64,000 nt of DNA, from contig JAPTYO010000002.1 of NCBI GenBank assembly GCA_036873135.1, positions 38,245,452-38,309,451 of the forward strand, in the 5' to 3' direction. The position numbers and the translations under genes were made by a program. Every line of letters starts with the position of its first letter. The first letter of the stretch is position 1. Under the pieces are notes generated by a model. That model was not told the origin of the DNA, did no database searches, and saw nothing but the letters and a program-made list of their open reading frames with translations. Positions 10,124-20,497 of the stretch are shown here, one piece after another. This DNA is from Clarkia xantiana subsp. parviflora (Eukaryota > Streptophyta > Magnoliopsida > Myrtales > Onagraceae).

Positions 10124-10990
10124 ACCAAAGATACACTCTTGGTGGGCGTCGAATCTGCTCACGAGACAGGCTCTCGGAGGGCACTTAACGTTTCACAGGA
10201 TAGGCTCCCGGAGGGCACAGGTTAGACCAAAGATACGCTCTTGGTGGGCGTCGAAATCTGTTCACGAGACTGGCTCTCGGAGGGCACTTAACGTTTCACA
10301 GGATAGGCTCCCGGAGGGCACAGGTTAGACCAAAGATACGCTCTTGGTGGGCGTCGAAATCTATTCACGAGACTGGCTCTCGGAGGGCACTTAACGTTTC
10401 ACAGGATAGGCTCCCGGAGGGCACAGGTTAGACCAAAGATACGCTCCTGGTGGGCGTCGAAACTGGTAGTTTGAAATCTACCTCAAGATACGCTCTTGGG
10501 GGCGTCGAATCTGGTAGTGTTTTTTCTACCTCAAGATACGCTCTTGGGGGCGTCGAATCTGGTAGGTTGCAAATCTACCTCAAGATACGCTCCTGGGGGC
10601 GTCGAAGTTCGTAGTTTTTGGAAACCACTCTCAAGATACGCTCTTGGTGCGTCGAAGGTCGTAGTATAGAAACTACTCTCAAGATACGCTCTTGGGGGCG
10701 TCGAAGGTCGTAGTATGAATACTACTATCAAGATACGCTCTTGGAGGCGTCAAAGGTCGTAGTATAAAAACTACTCTCAAGATACGCTCTTGGGGGCGTC
10801 GAAGGTCGTAGTATGAATACTACTCTCAAGATACGCTCTTGGGGGCGTCGAAGGTCGTAGTATGAATACTACTCTCAAGATACGCTCTTGGGGGCGTCGA
10901 ATCTGTTCGCGGGATAAGCTCCCGGAGGGCACAGGGCACAAGGTTCGTAGTTTGTAGAACTACTCTCAAGATACGCTCTTGGGGGCGTTG
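10124..10990. repeat. Two-tier tandem array with hairpin-forming units (element A)
   Basis: Three units of about 103 bp start at 10124, 10226 and 10329, each with ACCAAAGATACGCTCTTGG at its start. A partial fourth follows at 10432. Then come about ten units of about 49 bp, each starting CAAGATACGCTCTTGGGGGC, near 10484, 10532, 10581, 10632, 10680, 10729, 10778, 10827, 10876 and 10967. Every short unit has two potential stem-loops: CAAGA/TCTTG with loop TACGC, and a second, variable stem such as GGTAG/CTACC or GTAGT/ACTAC. Stem changes are often matched on both arms. The array lies between the 3' ends of pol (minus) and the antisense gene (plus). Confidence 0.92.
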
Positions 10991-11283
10991 AAGGTGTTGT
11001 TGACTTGACGTCATATCTGTGTAAGGATAACTCAACGATCACCGCATTCATTTGAAAATACTTTGAAGGAAACTCCTACTCCCTTAAGGGCATTCATGTT
11101 TTTTGTACACATGGGGTGCCTTGGGGAGGTCAAGACACCCTTTAGAGGAAATTAAGGATAGTGTAGAGTTGGAGTAACTTCTTGAGTTCTTCTTCTCAAA
11201 AGTTGTTTTTGAAAAACTTAAACAATTATATATAATGACTTGAAATAACTTCAAGGATATGGTCTTTTGCTTGTGTTTTCTTC

Positions 11284-14200
11284 TTAGGCGTAGTACTTCT
11301 TTAGGTGTTCCCCACTGAAGGTGTTTGTGGAGATATACCCATCCCCATCCTCGAGGCGGTAAGCATTTGCGTATGGAACCGACGCTATCTTATATGGCCC
11401 TTCCCACTTTGGAGATAATTTTCTGACTTGATCTAAATGTGAGAATTCGTTCTTCCTGAGCACTAGTTCTCCTATGTGGAATTGCCTTTCCTTGACTTGG
11501 CGGTTGTAATATCTTGCGGATACTAAGCGCATTCGAGCCTGTGCTTCTTCTGAATTCCACCTTTTATCCTCCACCAGGTCTAAGTCTAAGAGCCTTGCTT
11601 TTTTGTTCTCATGTTCTTCGAAGTACGTGGTTCTTAGGGATGATACCGCCATTTCTGCTGGCGCCACCGCTTCGGTCCCGTATACTAGGCCAAATGGTGT
11701 TTCTCCTGTGGCTATCTTTGGTGTTGTCCGTACTGCCCATAGAACATTTTCCAGCTCATCTACCCAACTTCCCTTGGTAGCATGGAGTCGTTTCTTTAGG
11801 CCATCTAGCACTATTTTGTTTGCCGACTCTACTTGCCCGTTTGTCTGAGGGTGCTTTACTGATGCGAAGCGGTGCTCTATATTCAGCCTTTCGCAATACC
11901 ACTGCAGTTTCTTGCTCTTGAATTGTGGGCCATTTTCACTTATTATTGCTTTTGGCACCCCGTACCTCGAGACAATGTGAGATTGGATGAAATTGACGAC
12001 TTGATCGTCTGTTGTCTTTCCCATTGCCTTTGCTTCTATCCACTTGGAGAAGTAATCTATTGCTACTATTATGCAAGTCTTCTGGCCTTTTGTTCTTGGT
12101 AGGGGGCCTATCAGATCAATCCCCCACTGCGCAAATGGCCAGGCTCCCGAGATGGAGCTTAGCTTTGCTGCTGGGGCTGTTATATTTCTGGAGTATCTCT
12201 GGCAGTGATCACATTTTTGCACCAAGTCTGCTGCTTCTTTGCTCATTGATGGCCAATAATATCCCAGGTTGTAGACTTCCCGGATTATTGATCGTGCTCC
12301 TTCATGGCACCCCGCATCTCCTTCATGGAGTTCTGCAAGTATTCTCTCTGTTTCTGGGTATGTTATGCATTTGAGGAAGGGTGTGGAGTACCCTTTCTTG
12401 TAGAGTTCATTATCCATCACCGCATAATTTCTAGCCATCCTTTCGATCTTAACTGCCTCTACCTTATCCTTTGGGAGTTTTCCTTCCATGATGTATTGAC
12501 GCATTGGGGTCATCCAGGCTTCTGCTTCATCTATTACTAGAACCTCCATTTGTTCTATCACTGATTGCATTCTTTGCTCTACAAAGTGAACCTCTTTGCC
12601 TGCTTCTACCCCTAGGGCTAGTTTGCTTAAGGCGTCTGCCTCTTGGTTTTGTTCTCTTGGGACTGACTCAATGTCGAAGCTTTGAAAGCTCTTTATTAGG
12701 TCCCTGGCTTGCTGCAAGTACTTCTGCATGTTTTCGGACTTTGCAGTGTAGATTCCTTTCACTTGATTGACAACTAGTTGAGAATCGCACTTAACTCTTA
12801 GATGCTTTGCCCCTACTCCTTTGGCTATTCTCAGGCCTGTTATCAGTGCTTCGTATTCAGCCTCATTGTTCGTTGCTTTAAAGGTGAGTGCCATGGCATA
12901 GCGCAGAGGTGTATCGGTGTTTGGTGGGTATAGTAAGAGGCCTGCACCTGAACCTCCCCCGTTGGATGACCCATCGGTATGCATCTCCCATAATTCTTCT
13001 GGTTGTTTCTCTTGACTACTACTTGCCTCGCTTGTAGTTTTGACTTCTCCCAAGTCTTCGTCTGGATTAATTCCGGTGAATTCGGCAATAAAATCTGCTA
13101 GAGCCTGCCCTTTTATGGCTGTTCTGGGGGCAAAGTGAATACGAAACTCGCTTAGCTCAATTGCCCATTTGGTCAGTCTTCCCGATGTGTCTGGTCTTTG
13201 GAGGAGGTGTTTCAATGGTTGGTCTGTGAGGACTGTTACTTCATGCCCGTGAAAATACGGTCTCAACTTTCTTGCTGATATAATCAGTGCATAGAGGTAC
13301 TTTTCTATTGGCAAGTAGTTGATCTCATACTTTGCCAATGTTTTGCTTACGAAGTATACCGGCAATTGTGCAGCGTTTTCTTCTTTTATTAGCACTGAGC
13401 TTACTGCCACGTTGCTTACGGAAATGTAGAGGTAGAGGGGCTCCCCTGGTGTAGGCTTTGCTAGGGGTGGTAGTGTCTTTAGGTGTTGTTTGAGTTGCTG
13501 GAAGGCTTCTTCACATCTTGGTGTCCATTCGAATTTCTTGTTTGCCCTTAGTACCTCAAAGAAGGGTAATGCCTTGTCTCCTATTTTGGATAGGAATCTG
13601 TTAAGAGCTGCTAACCTTCCGTTCAGTCGTTGAACCTCTTTGTGCTTCGTAGGTGACTGCATTTCTTCAATTGCCTGTAGTTTTTCGGGGTTTACCTCTA
13701 TGCCTCGCTGGCTTACCATGAAGCCTAAAAATTTCCCTGATTGTACCCCAAATGCACATTTTTTCGGGTTTAGGCGGACTTGGTATTGCCTCATCCTCTC
13801 AAACGTTGAGCGAAGGTTCTCCACATGGTCTTTCTTCTCTTTGGATTTGACGATCATGTCGTCCACGTATGCCTCCATTGTCTTTCCTATCATGTCCCCG
13901 AAGATTTTATTGACCATTCTTCGGTATGTCGCTCCAGCATTTATGAGTCCGAAAGGCATCACCGTGTAATGGTATATCTCGCTATCAGCGTAGAATGCTG
14001 TGTGAGGGGCATCCTCAGGGGCCATTTTTATCTGGTTATATCCTGAGTATGCATCCATGAAGCTCATTAGTTGGTGACCTGATGTTGCATCCACTAACTG
14101 ATCTATTCTTGGTAGTGGATATGAGTCCTTAGGGCATGCTTTGTTTAGGTCGCGATAATCGATGCACATTCTCCAACTTCCTCCCGCCTTCTTTACCAGT

Positions 14201-15210
14201 ACTGGGTTTGCCACCCATGTTTGGAATCTAATCTCCTTGATGAAATTTGCCTTCAATAGCTTTTCCACTTCTTCCTGGATAGCTATCTTTTTGCTTCCTC
14301 CCATTGGCCTTACCTTTTGTGTTATTGGTCGTGTTGCCGCGTCTATATTGAGCTTGTGTGAGATTACTTCTTCTGATATTCCTGGCATATCGCTTGGTGA
14401 CCAGGCGAACAGATCCTTGTATTCCCTTAGTAAAGCTACTAAGTGGCTTTCCTCTTCCTGAGATAAGGCGGTCCCGATTTTTGCCTTCCTATCGGGTTCT
14501 TCTATGAGTATTTCTTTTAGTTCCTCCATGGGGGCTGGTCTCCCGTGATCTTCTCTTGGGTCCTCATCTATTAGTAGGACCTCTCTTGTTTTCTTCTTCT
14601 TGGTTAATGCGATCCTTGCACATGTCCTTACTACCTTCTGGTTACCCTTTACTTCTCCTATTCCTTGGCTTGTGGGAAATTTCATTTTCTGATATAGTGT
14701 TGATGGTACTATGCCCCATTTGTTGATTGTGGTGGTACCTAGGACTCCATTGTATTCCTCCATCTCTTCTGTGATGAGGAAAGGGACATCGATTTTTAAC
14801 TGCTTCTGGCCTACCCCCAATGTCACGGGTAATGTGACTGCCCCCAGTGGGTATGTTGGTTCTCCTGAAAATCCCACCAAGGGGGAGTGAACCTGTTTTA
14901 TGCTACTTGGCCTTATTCCCAGTATGTTGAGGACTTTCTTGCTAATGATGTTGGGTGAGCTTCCACTGTCTACCAGGATTCTTCCAATGTCCATATCAGT
15001 GATCTTCATTATTATGACCAGGGCATCCTTGTTGTCTGGTAACACATACTCCATGTCTCTTCTTGAAAATTGTATTATATCTTCTCTCTTTCCTTCTGCT
15101 TGTTCTTTCGTTGGTTTAGTGTCCTCCAACTGTGCCATATACGCTTCTCTAGCATTTGCTGACTCTCCGCCGGCTCCATAACCTCCATGAATGACATATA
15201 CGCTTGCCAT
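11284..15210 (-). CDS. pol: Element A polyprotein: protease, RT, RNase H, archaeal-type RNase H, integrase
   Basis: A single uninterrupted ORF of 1,308 codons. Aspartic protease motif DSGSS is at residues 81-85. RT carries YRDLNKACPKDSYPLPRID and YVDD within AYVDDMIVKSK. A Ty3-type RNase H (LTDQPLKHLLQRP region) is followed by a second, archaeal-type RNase H (MHTDGSSNGGGSGAG, NNEAEYEAL), diagnostic for the Tat lineage. Integrase follows, with an H-H-C-C zinc region ending CDHCQRYSR and a core with GIDLIGP. The second core acidic residue reads ISENGPQF where relatives have SDNG, a D-to-E change. The first residues (VIHGG...GESANAREAY) match the C-terminal tail of gag in element B, so gag has been deleted in frame and pol starts almost at the primer site. 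No chromodomain was seen. Confidence 0.95.
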   Translation of the reverse strand: MASVYVIHGGYGAGGESANAREAYMAQLEDTKPTKEQAEGKREDIIQFSRRDMEYVLPDNKDALVIIMKITDMDIGRILVDSGSSPNIISKKVLNILGIRPSSIKQVHSPLVGFSGEPTYPLGAVTLPVTLGVGQKQLKIDVPFLITEEMEEYNGVLGTTTINKWGIVPSTLYQKMKFPTSQGIGEVKGNQKVVRTCARIALTKKKKTREVLLIDEDPREDHGRPAPMEELKEILIEEPDRKAKIGTALSQEEESHLVALLREYKDLFAWSPSDMPGISEEVISHKLNIDAATRPITQKVRPMGGSKKIAIQEEVEKLLKANFIKEIRFQTWVANPVLVKKAGGSWRMCIDYRDLNKACPKDSYPLPRIDQLVDATSGHQLMSFMDAYSGYNQIKMAPEDAPHTAFYADSEIYHYTVMPFGLINAGATYRRMVNKIFGDMIGKTMEAYVDDMIVKSKEKKDHVENLRSTFERMRQYQVRLNPKKCAFGVQSGKFLGFMVSQRGIEVNPEKLQAIEEMQSPTKHKEVQRLNGRLAALNRFLSKIGDKALPFFEVLRANKKFEWTPRCEEAFQQLKQHLKTLPPLAKPTPGEPLYLYISVSNVAVSSVLIKEENAAQLPVYFVSKTLAKYEINYLPIEKYLYALIISARKLRPYFHGHEVTVLTDQPLKHLLQRPDTSGRLTKWAIELSEFRIHFAPRTAIKGQALADFIAEFTGINPDEDLGEVKTTSEASSSQEKQPEELWEMHTDGSSNGGGSGAGLLLYPPNTDTPLRYAMALTFKATNNEAEYEALITGLRIAKGVGAKHLRVKCDSQLVVNQVKGIYTAKSENMQKYLQQARDLIKSFQSFDIESVPREQNQEADALSKLALGVEAGKEVHFVEQRMQSVIEQMEVLVIDEAEAWMTPMRQYIMEGKLPKDKVEAVKIERMARNYAVMDNELYKKGYSTPFLKCITYPETERILAELHEGDAGCHEGARSIIREVYNLGYYWPSMSKEAADLVQKCDHCQRYSRNITAPAAKLSSISGAWPFAQWGIDLIGPLPRTKGQKTCIIVAIDYFSKWIEAKAMGKTTDDQVVNFIQSHIVSRYGVPKAIISENGPQFKSKKLQWYCERLNIEHRFASVKHPQTNGQVESANKIVLDGLKKRLHATKGSWVDELENVLWAVRTTPKIATGETPFGLVYGTEAVAPAEMAVSSLRTTYFEEHENKKARLLDLDLVEDKRWNSEEAQARMRLVSARYYNRQVKERQFHIGELVLRKNEFSHLDQVRKLSPKWEGPYKIASVPYANAYRLEDGDGYISTNTFSGEHLKKYYA

Positions 15211-15242
15211 CTGGCTGGTGATAATTAGGCTTTCTGTCCGAA

Positions 15243-15260
15243 GCCCACAGTCGGCGCCAA
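15243..15260 (-). other. Primer-binding site of element A
   Basis: On the minus strand TTGGCGCCGACTGTGGGC follows the end of the 5' LTR (15262) after one base. It occupies the position of the tRNA primer site; element B has a related TTGGCGTCGTCCGTGGG at the same place. The primer tRNA was not identified. Confidence 0.65.
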
Positions 15261-15261
15261 G

Positions 15262-16003
15262 TGTTAGGTTCCGAGTCTAGGGTCAACGGGCGGTCGACTC
15301 AAGTCTCGTTCCTCACTGGAGATGTTGCGGATTCGGTGCTCTCGGGTTGTGCTGTCCTAGCTTGTGTCCTTCCGTCCTTAGCTTCTCTTCTCCTCTCGCC
15401 CTGCAAGAGGGGCAATACCAGGCACAGAGGGGGGATGGTGCCTGATGAACCCTCTCTGATGCCTAAGTACGGTTTTAGAGAGATAAAGCTAGAGAGATGT
15501 CAGAGCAAAATTATGCAACTTGCCAAGATGATCAAATGAATAGTGGAAGGGTTGTATTTATAGGCAACGATGTCATTAAGGTGGCTTAATGACATCGTTA
15601 ACCTTTAAACACAATTATTTAACCTTTAAACACATAATTAAGACCTTAGGATACGGAGAAGATTGGCGGAAATAAACCGAGTATGGGAGTCCAAGAATGG
15701 TGTCGGGGCCCTTGGGGGGAAGGAAAATCCGACCCCCAAGGGTAGGGGTTGGGTGAGGCCACCTAACCCCTTCTAGGGGAGATAGGGTTGGCTGACCCGA
15801 TCTCCCCTAGGGGAGGTCGGGTGTGGCCACCCGACCTCACCTAGGTGAGTCTAACTTGGCCGGACGAGCGCTTCGGCCTCGTCCGGACCATTGGTGTTTT
15901 CGCGAAGTGTTCGGGTTGAAGTTTCGATTTACAATCATTAACGGGGTGATAAAAATGAAACGATTCGGAGGTCAAAGGGTTCAAATTGGGCGTATATCCA
16001 TCA
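15262..16003 (-). repeat. Element A 5' LTR (right copy)
   Basis: It has TG...CA ends on the minus strand and is followed by ACCAA (16004-16008). A TATA box (TATAAATA, minus) lies at 15555-15562, so transcripts should start roughly 30 bp to its left and run through the primer site into pol. It is shorter than the left copy, mainly through a shorter G tract and one fewer palindromic segment. Confidence 0.9.
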
Positions 16004-16008
16004 ACCAA

Positions 16009-16915
16009 GATTTGAGGAAGCCTTCCAACAGCTAAAGCAACACCTAAAGACACAGCCCCTTTTGGCAAAGCCAACCCTTGGAGAAACACTTTTTCTCTAC
16101 ATATCAGTGAGTAACGTCGCGGTAAGTCCAGTACTGGTCAAAGAGTTAAACAACGCGCAACTACCAGTTTACTTCGTGAGCAAAACATTGGCCAAGTATG
16201 AGATAAACTACATGCCAATCGAAAAATACCTATATGCTCTGATTATATCGGCACGAAAGTTGAGACCATATTTCCATGCTCATGAGATAACGGTGTTAAC
16301 AGACCAACCTTTGAAGCATCTCTTGCAGAAGACACACACGTCAGGAAGATTAGCAAAGTGGGCAATCGAACTTAGCGAGTTCCGCATTCATTTTGCTCCA
16401 CGAACAGCCATCAAAGGCCAAGCCTTAGCAGATTTCATCACATAATTCACAAGAATCATTCCCGACAATGAATTAGATGCAACAAAAAGCACAACCCAAC
16501 CAGAGGAAAACCAAGAGGCACATCCAGAAAACACATGGGAAATGCACATAGATGGTTCATCCAACGCAGGGGGATCGGGTGCGGGTCTCCTTCTGTATCC
16601 ACCCGACAAGGGTGCTCCAATACGGTATGCCATGGCACTAACCTTTAAAGCAACAAACAACGAGGCAGAATACGAAGCCTTAATAACGGGTTTGAGGATA
16701 GTCAAAGGAGTAGGGGTAAAACACCGAAGGGTTAAGTGCGATTCACATCTAGTCGTAAATCAAGTAAAAGGGAATACACAGCGAAATCTGAAAACATGCA
16801 AAGATACCTGCAACAGGCAAAAAAGTTGATCACCAGCTTTGACAGTTTCGACATTGACTCAGTTCCACGAGAACAGAATCAAGAGGCGGATGCCTTAAGC
16901 AAGTTTGCCTTATGG
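16009..16915 (+). pseudogene. Tat pol remnant, RNase H part (right piece)
   Basis: Continuation of the remnant at 5722-6598 after the element A insertion. It resumes with FEEAFQQLKQHLK, then a Ty3-type RNase H (LYISVSNVAVSPVL, LTDQPLKHLLQ) and an archaeal-type RNase H (MHIDGSSNAGGSGAG, NNEAEYEALITGL). Reading frames are broken by a stop after FIT (about 16443) and a frameshift near 16770. Similarity ends around ALSKFALW at 16915; the integrase is missing. Confidence 0.85.
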
Positions 16916-17033
16916 GCAGAATCAACCATACTCCCACAAAATCCAACTTGCATGTGAACCTAAATAACGTTCTGGACTGGGATTTAAATCAAATTGGTAC
17001 CTGGGTTAACAGCCCAGAACGAATTAGTACCTC

Positions 17034-18007
17034 CAGGGACGGATCTGTGTTGATCTCTACGGGGTCACGGGACACTATTTAACTCGACCGAGTCAGAGTA
17101 AAAAATTAGCAATTACCGAGAAGGACCCCATATAAAAATTGTAAAGGACCCCATATAAAATTTTTAAGGGAAATTATTAACAAAGAAATCTTAGTAGTAT
17201 AGTTGGTTTAGCGCGCATATATTAATTATTGTTATATTTTCAATTTTAATATTTTCTAGCTACCATCCACAGTTCTACCTTTAGTTTTAATATTTTTCTA
17301 CCTACCATCCACAATTCTACCTTTATTGCTATATATATAATCTAGTTGTCCTCCATCTCATGTCATATTTTATATTAAATACTTTTTCTACTGTATTTAA
17401 TATTTATTTTTCTTTATGTCATTATACTAGATTTAATCTAAGTTAATATATATAATGTAGTCTCGTCCATCTTATGCCATCTTTTCGATTTTAAACTAGA
17501 TTAAAGAGTATTATTCTTTTACTGTTTGATATTTTATTTAACGTATTTAGTATTATTTTTTTCTCTTAATGTCATTATACTATGTTTTAATTTTTTTTTT
17601 TAAACATTTCTTAATTGTCGTTTTTTTCTCTTCAAGCTCTTCTTTTTCTTATGTCTTATTCTTTCTTTTTATGTGTTATTGTTAAATATTTTTCATTTTT
17701 ACAATTTTGTAAGTCTTTTTTACAACAAACATCATTATTCTTTATTTATCTCACTCTAATTGATTGTTTCTTTATTTGATTGACAAAAAATAATTGTAAA
17801 TTTTGCTATGTTCTTTATATTTGTATTATATATTAATGATATTTGAATTTTTTTTTATTCATTATGAGTATATATAAATGTACTTTAAAAATTGCGTTAA
17901 GGAAAAAAATTGTTAGTTCGACTCAAAATTATATTTGACCCCGATTATTTTAACTATAGAAAAATCATTGTGCACCCATTAACCCTTGGGTCCTGGATTC
18001 GTCCATG
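17034..18007. mobile_element. Non-autonomous hAT element, 974 bp, nested in the foldback element
   Basis: The ends read CAGGGACGGATCT (left) and, reverse-complemented, CATGGACGAATCC (right). A perfect 8-bp duplication AGTACCTC flanks it at 17026-17033 and 18008-18015. The interior is very AT-rich and lacks a transposase. Removing it restores continuity of the left arm of the surrounding element. Confidence 0.87.
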
Positions 18008-18813
18008 AGTACCTCCACTAAATGTTGTTGCTTTTTGGTACCCGAGTTATCCTGGGTGTTGCACCGTTAGAATTTCTGATTAAAACTATCAGAATCCCAT
18101 TTTGGCGCATGAAAAGACCAAAATACTATTTTTGCATAATAGTTATATAATAGTAACTCAAAACTTTTGAACCCAATATCTCACTCATTTCTTCATCTTT
18201 TTAGACGATTTTTTTTTTGAAACCGCATAATTTTTCGAGATCTATGCAACCCAAATAGCCGTAAAGTGATTTGCCCAGTTATTTTTCCAATAAACACAGC
18301 TTTCCATGTTAATTCTTTTTTGTATCAAACTCCATCGCATTCTAACACTTATCACCATTGATCACCCACTTTTTTTACTAATTGGATTTCAACTACAATC
18401 AAACCGTTGCTCTTGGATTCCAACACTTCTGTGTAAGAACCAACTTGATATTATACATCATCCAATAGAAAACAAAAAAATGAAAGTCTGTCGAATTAAT
18501 TATTATGTAATATATAACTTACTGGAATTTTTCTTGATGTCTTCAATAAACTATACTGGTGTGTCTCTAAATCAATAAACGTCACTGCAAGAGAACATAT
18601 GGATCTTAGCATGATAAGCTACCAATTTTTCGTTTATATATTTTGTGGACATGCTGAAAAATTGACCAGTTCTGCAGGTCTTCGATTTTAAAATTTTGAG
18701 ATGGTCTAGCATAAAATTGCAAATGGAAGCAATTTCTAGAAATAACTCAAAATAAAATTTACTGGTTGTCTCTAGCCACATAATGGTAAAAATTCTTTGT
18801 GTGGTTCTGTTAA

Positions 18814-19632
18814 GGGTTAAGAACCTACGAAAGGTCTGAACTATCACCCATGTTAACGGGAGAGGTCTGAAATTTAAATAGTTAATAACAGAGGTCTGAA
18901 ATTTCAGTTTTGTTAATAACAACGGTCTCCGTTAGTTTTTTCCGTTAAAACTAACGGAAGTTGGTCACATGCTTGGCATGTGACCAGAAATAAAATAAAT
19001 TTCCAAAAATGTCCTTCTATCAAGTGTGCCCCTCACATGCTTGAAGTGAAAAGACCAAAATGCCCTTGAAGCCACCACGACTCCACCAACCCAGCTCCGG
19101 CGACCACCAACCGTACTCCGGCGACCACCACCGTACTCCGGCGACCACTAACCGTACTCCGGCGACCACCACCAAGGCTCCGATTGGGCTCCGATCTGGA
19201 GCTCTGTGGCTCCGATCAGAGCTTTTTTGGCTCCGATCGGAGTTTTTTGCTGAGGTGGTGGCCGGAGTCGGGTCGCCGGAGCCGAGGTGGTGGTCGTCGG
19301 AGTCGAGGTGGTGGTCGCCGGAGTCGGGTGGTGGTGGCCGGAGTCGGGTGGTGGTGGTCGGAGTCGGGTGGTCGGAGTTGGGTGGTTTTAATTTGACTTT
19401 AGGGGTAAAATTGTCATTTCACATTTACTTAAATAACATATTAAATAAAACAAAATATTAAAGGGGCAAAAATGTCATTTCACACAATTCAGTTAAATTT
19501 AACCCTAAAAATGGACGGAAAACCTCAAATCAACAAAATTGAAATTTCAGACCTCCGTTATTAACTTTTTAAATTTCAGACCTCTCCCGTTAACATGGGT
19601 GATAGTTCAGACCTTTCATAGGTTCTTAACCC
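18814..19632. mobile_element. Non-autonomous Mutator-like element, 819 bp, nested in the foldback element
   Basis: Inverted ends start GGGTTAAGAACCTACGAAAG (left) and match the reverse complement of the right end with one mismatch in the first 20; similarity runs for about 70 bp. A perfect 9-bp duplication TTCTGTTAA flanks it (18805-18813 and 19633-19641). The centre (19060-19390) is GC-rich, with repeated CTCCGGCGACCACCA-type phrases that open several frames but encode nothing recognisable. Confidence 0.88.
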
Positions 19633-20497
19633 TTCTGTTAATGTCAGTTCATCTTATTTTTTCACATTATGGTCATCCCTCATGATACTGAGAGTATCAA
19701 TTTCCACATGTAGATTAAATTGGAAAATAAACTATTTCTTCTTGGTGTCCATTCTAAAAGTTCTTCCAATACCCTTAACAGTACTTTTCCTATTGTTCTA
19801 CTGCAAGTATGAAACATCTTTATCTATCTAAGATCCATATGTTCTCTTGCAGTGACGTTTATTGATTTAGAGACACACCAGTATAGATTATTGGAGACGT
19901 CAAGAAAAATTCCAGTAAGTTATAGATTGCATAACAATTAACTCGACAGACTTTCATTTTTTGTTTTTTTTTTTAAGAAAGGTATAACATCAATTTGGTT
20001 CTTAAACAGAAGTGTTGGAATCCAAGAGCAATAGTTTGATTGTAGTATTGGAATCAAATTAGTAAAAAAAAAAGTGGGTGATCAAGGGTGATAAGTGTTA
20101 GAATGCGGTGGAGTTTGATACAAAAAAGAATAAATTAACATGAAAAACGATGTTTATTGGAAAAAAAAAACTGGAAAAATCACTTTACGCTATTTGGGTT
20201 GCATAGATCTCGAAAAGTTATACAGTTTCAAAAAAAAAATCGTCCAAAAAGATGAGGAAATGAGTGAGATATTGGGTTCCAAAGTTTTGAGTTGTTATTA
20301 TGTAGCTATTATGCAAAAAGGGTATTTTGGTCTTTTCATGCGCAAAAAATGAGATTCTGTTAGATTTAACCAGAAATTCTAACAATGCAACACCCAGGAT
20401 AACTCGGGTACCAAAAAGCAACAAAATTTAGTGAAGGTACCAATTCGTTTTGGGTCGTTAACCCAGGTACCAAGTTGATTTAAATCCCTTCTGAACT

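Larger units (their letters stand above)
6604..16003 (-). mobile_element. Element A: complete Tat-lineage Ty3/gypsy retrotransposon, 9.4 kb
   Basis: The element has two LTRs (6604-7381 and 15262-16003), a 5-bp target duplication ACCAA, a primer-binding site next to the right (5') LTR, and a polypurine tract next to the left (3') LTR. It is transcribed leftwards. Internal order, read on the minus strand, is primer site, PR-RT-RNase H-aRNase H-IN ORF (15210-11284), hairpin-rich tandem array (about 10980-10124), then an oppositely oriented spliced gene (about 9685-7920), then polypurine tract. The second, archaeal-type RNase H and the antisense gene place it in the Tat (Retand-like) lineage. There is no gag: only about 50 bp separate the LTR from the pol start codon. 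The LTRs are similar but differ by several indels, so insertion is not very recent. Confidence 0.93.
16979..20488. mobile_element. Long-TIR Mutator-like (foldback) element hosting two younger insertions
   Basis: The ends are inverted: GGGATTTAAATCAAATTGGT at 16979 and a near-perfect reverse complement ending at 20488. Flanking 9-mers TTCTGGACT (16970-16978) and TTCTGAACT (20489-20497) fit a 9-bp Mutator-type duplication with one mismatch. Inverted similarity continues far inside (for example GCAAGAGAACATATGGATCT near 18587 and its reverse complement near 19836). Once the nested hAT is removed, each arm is roughly 650 bp. It has no transposase ORF. It ends about 300 bp beyond the SCD1 stop codon, so it may lie in or next to the SCD1 3' UTR. 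Confidence 0.82.

Noticed and set aside
10480..10990. CRISPR array
   Set aside because: Regular spacing is present, but the 'spacers' are short palindromes that vary as stems, the host is a plant, and the array belongs to a retrotransposon family.
10098..11035. ORFs across the hairpin array on either strand
   Set aside because: Repeat-driven open frames with no codon or domain evidence.
11514..14461. Several plus-strand ORFs opposite element A pol
   Set aside because: Shadow frames of a well-supported 1,308-codon ORF on the minus strand.
19060..19461. 133-codon ORF in the Mutator-like element
   Set aside because: Low-complexity, repeat-derived; no recognisable protein.
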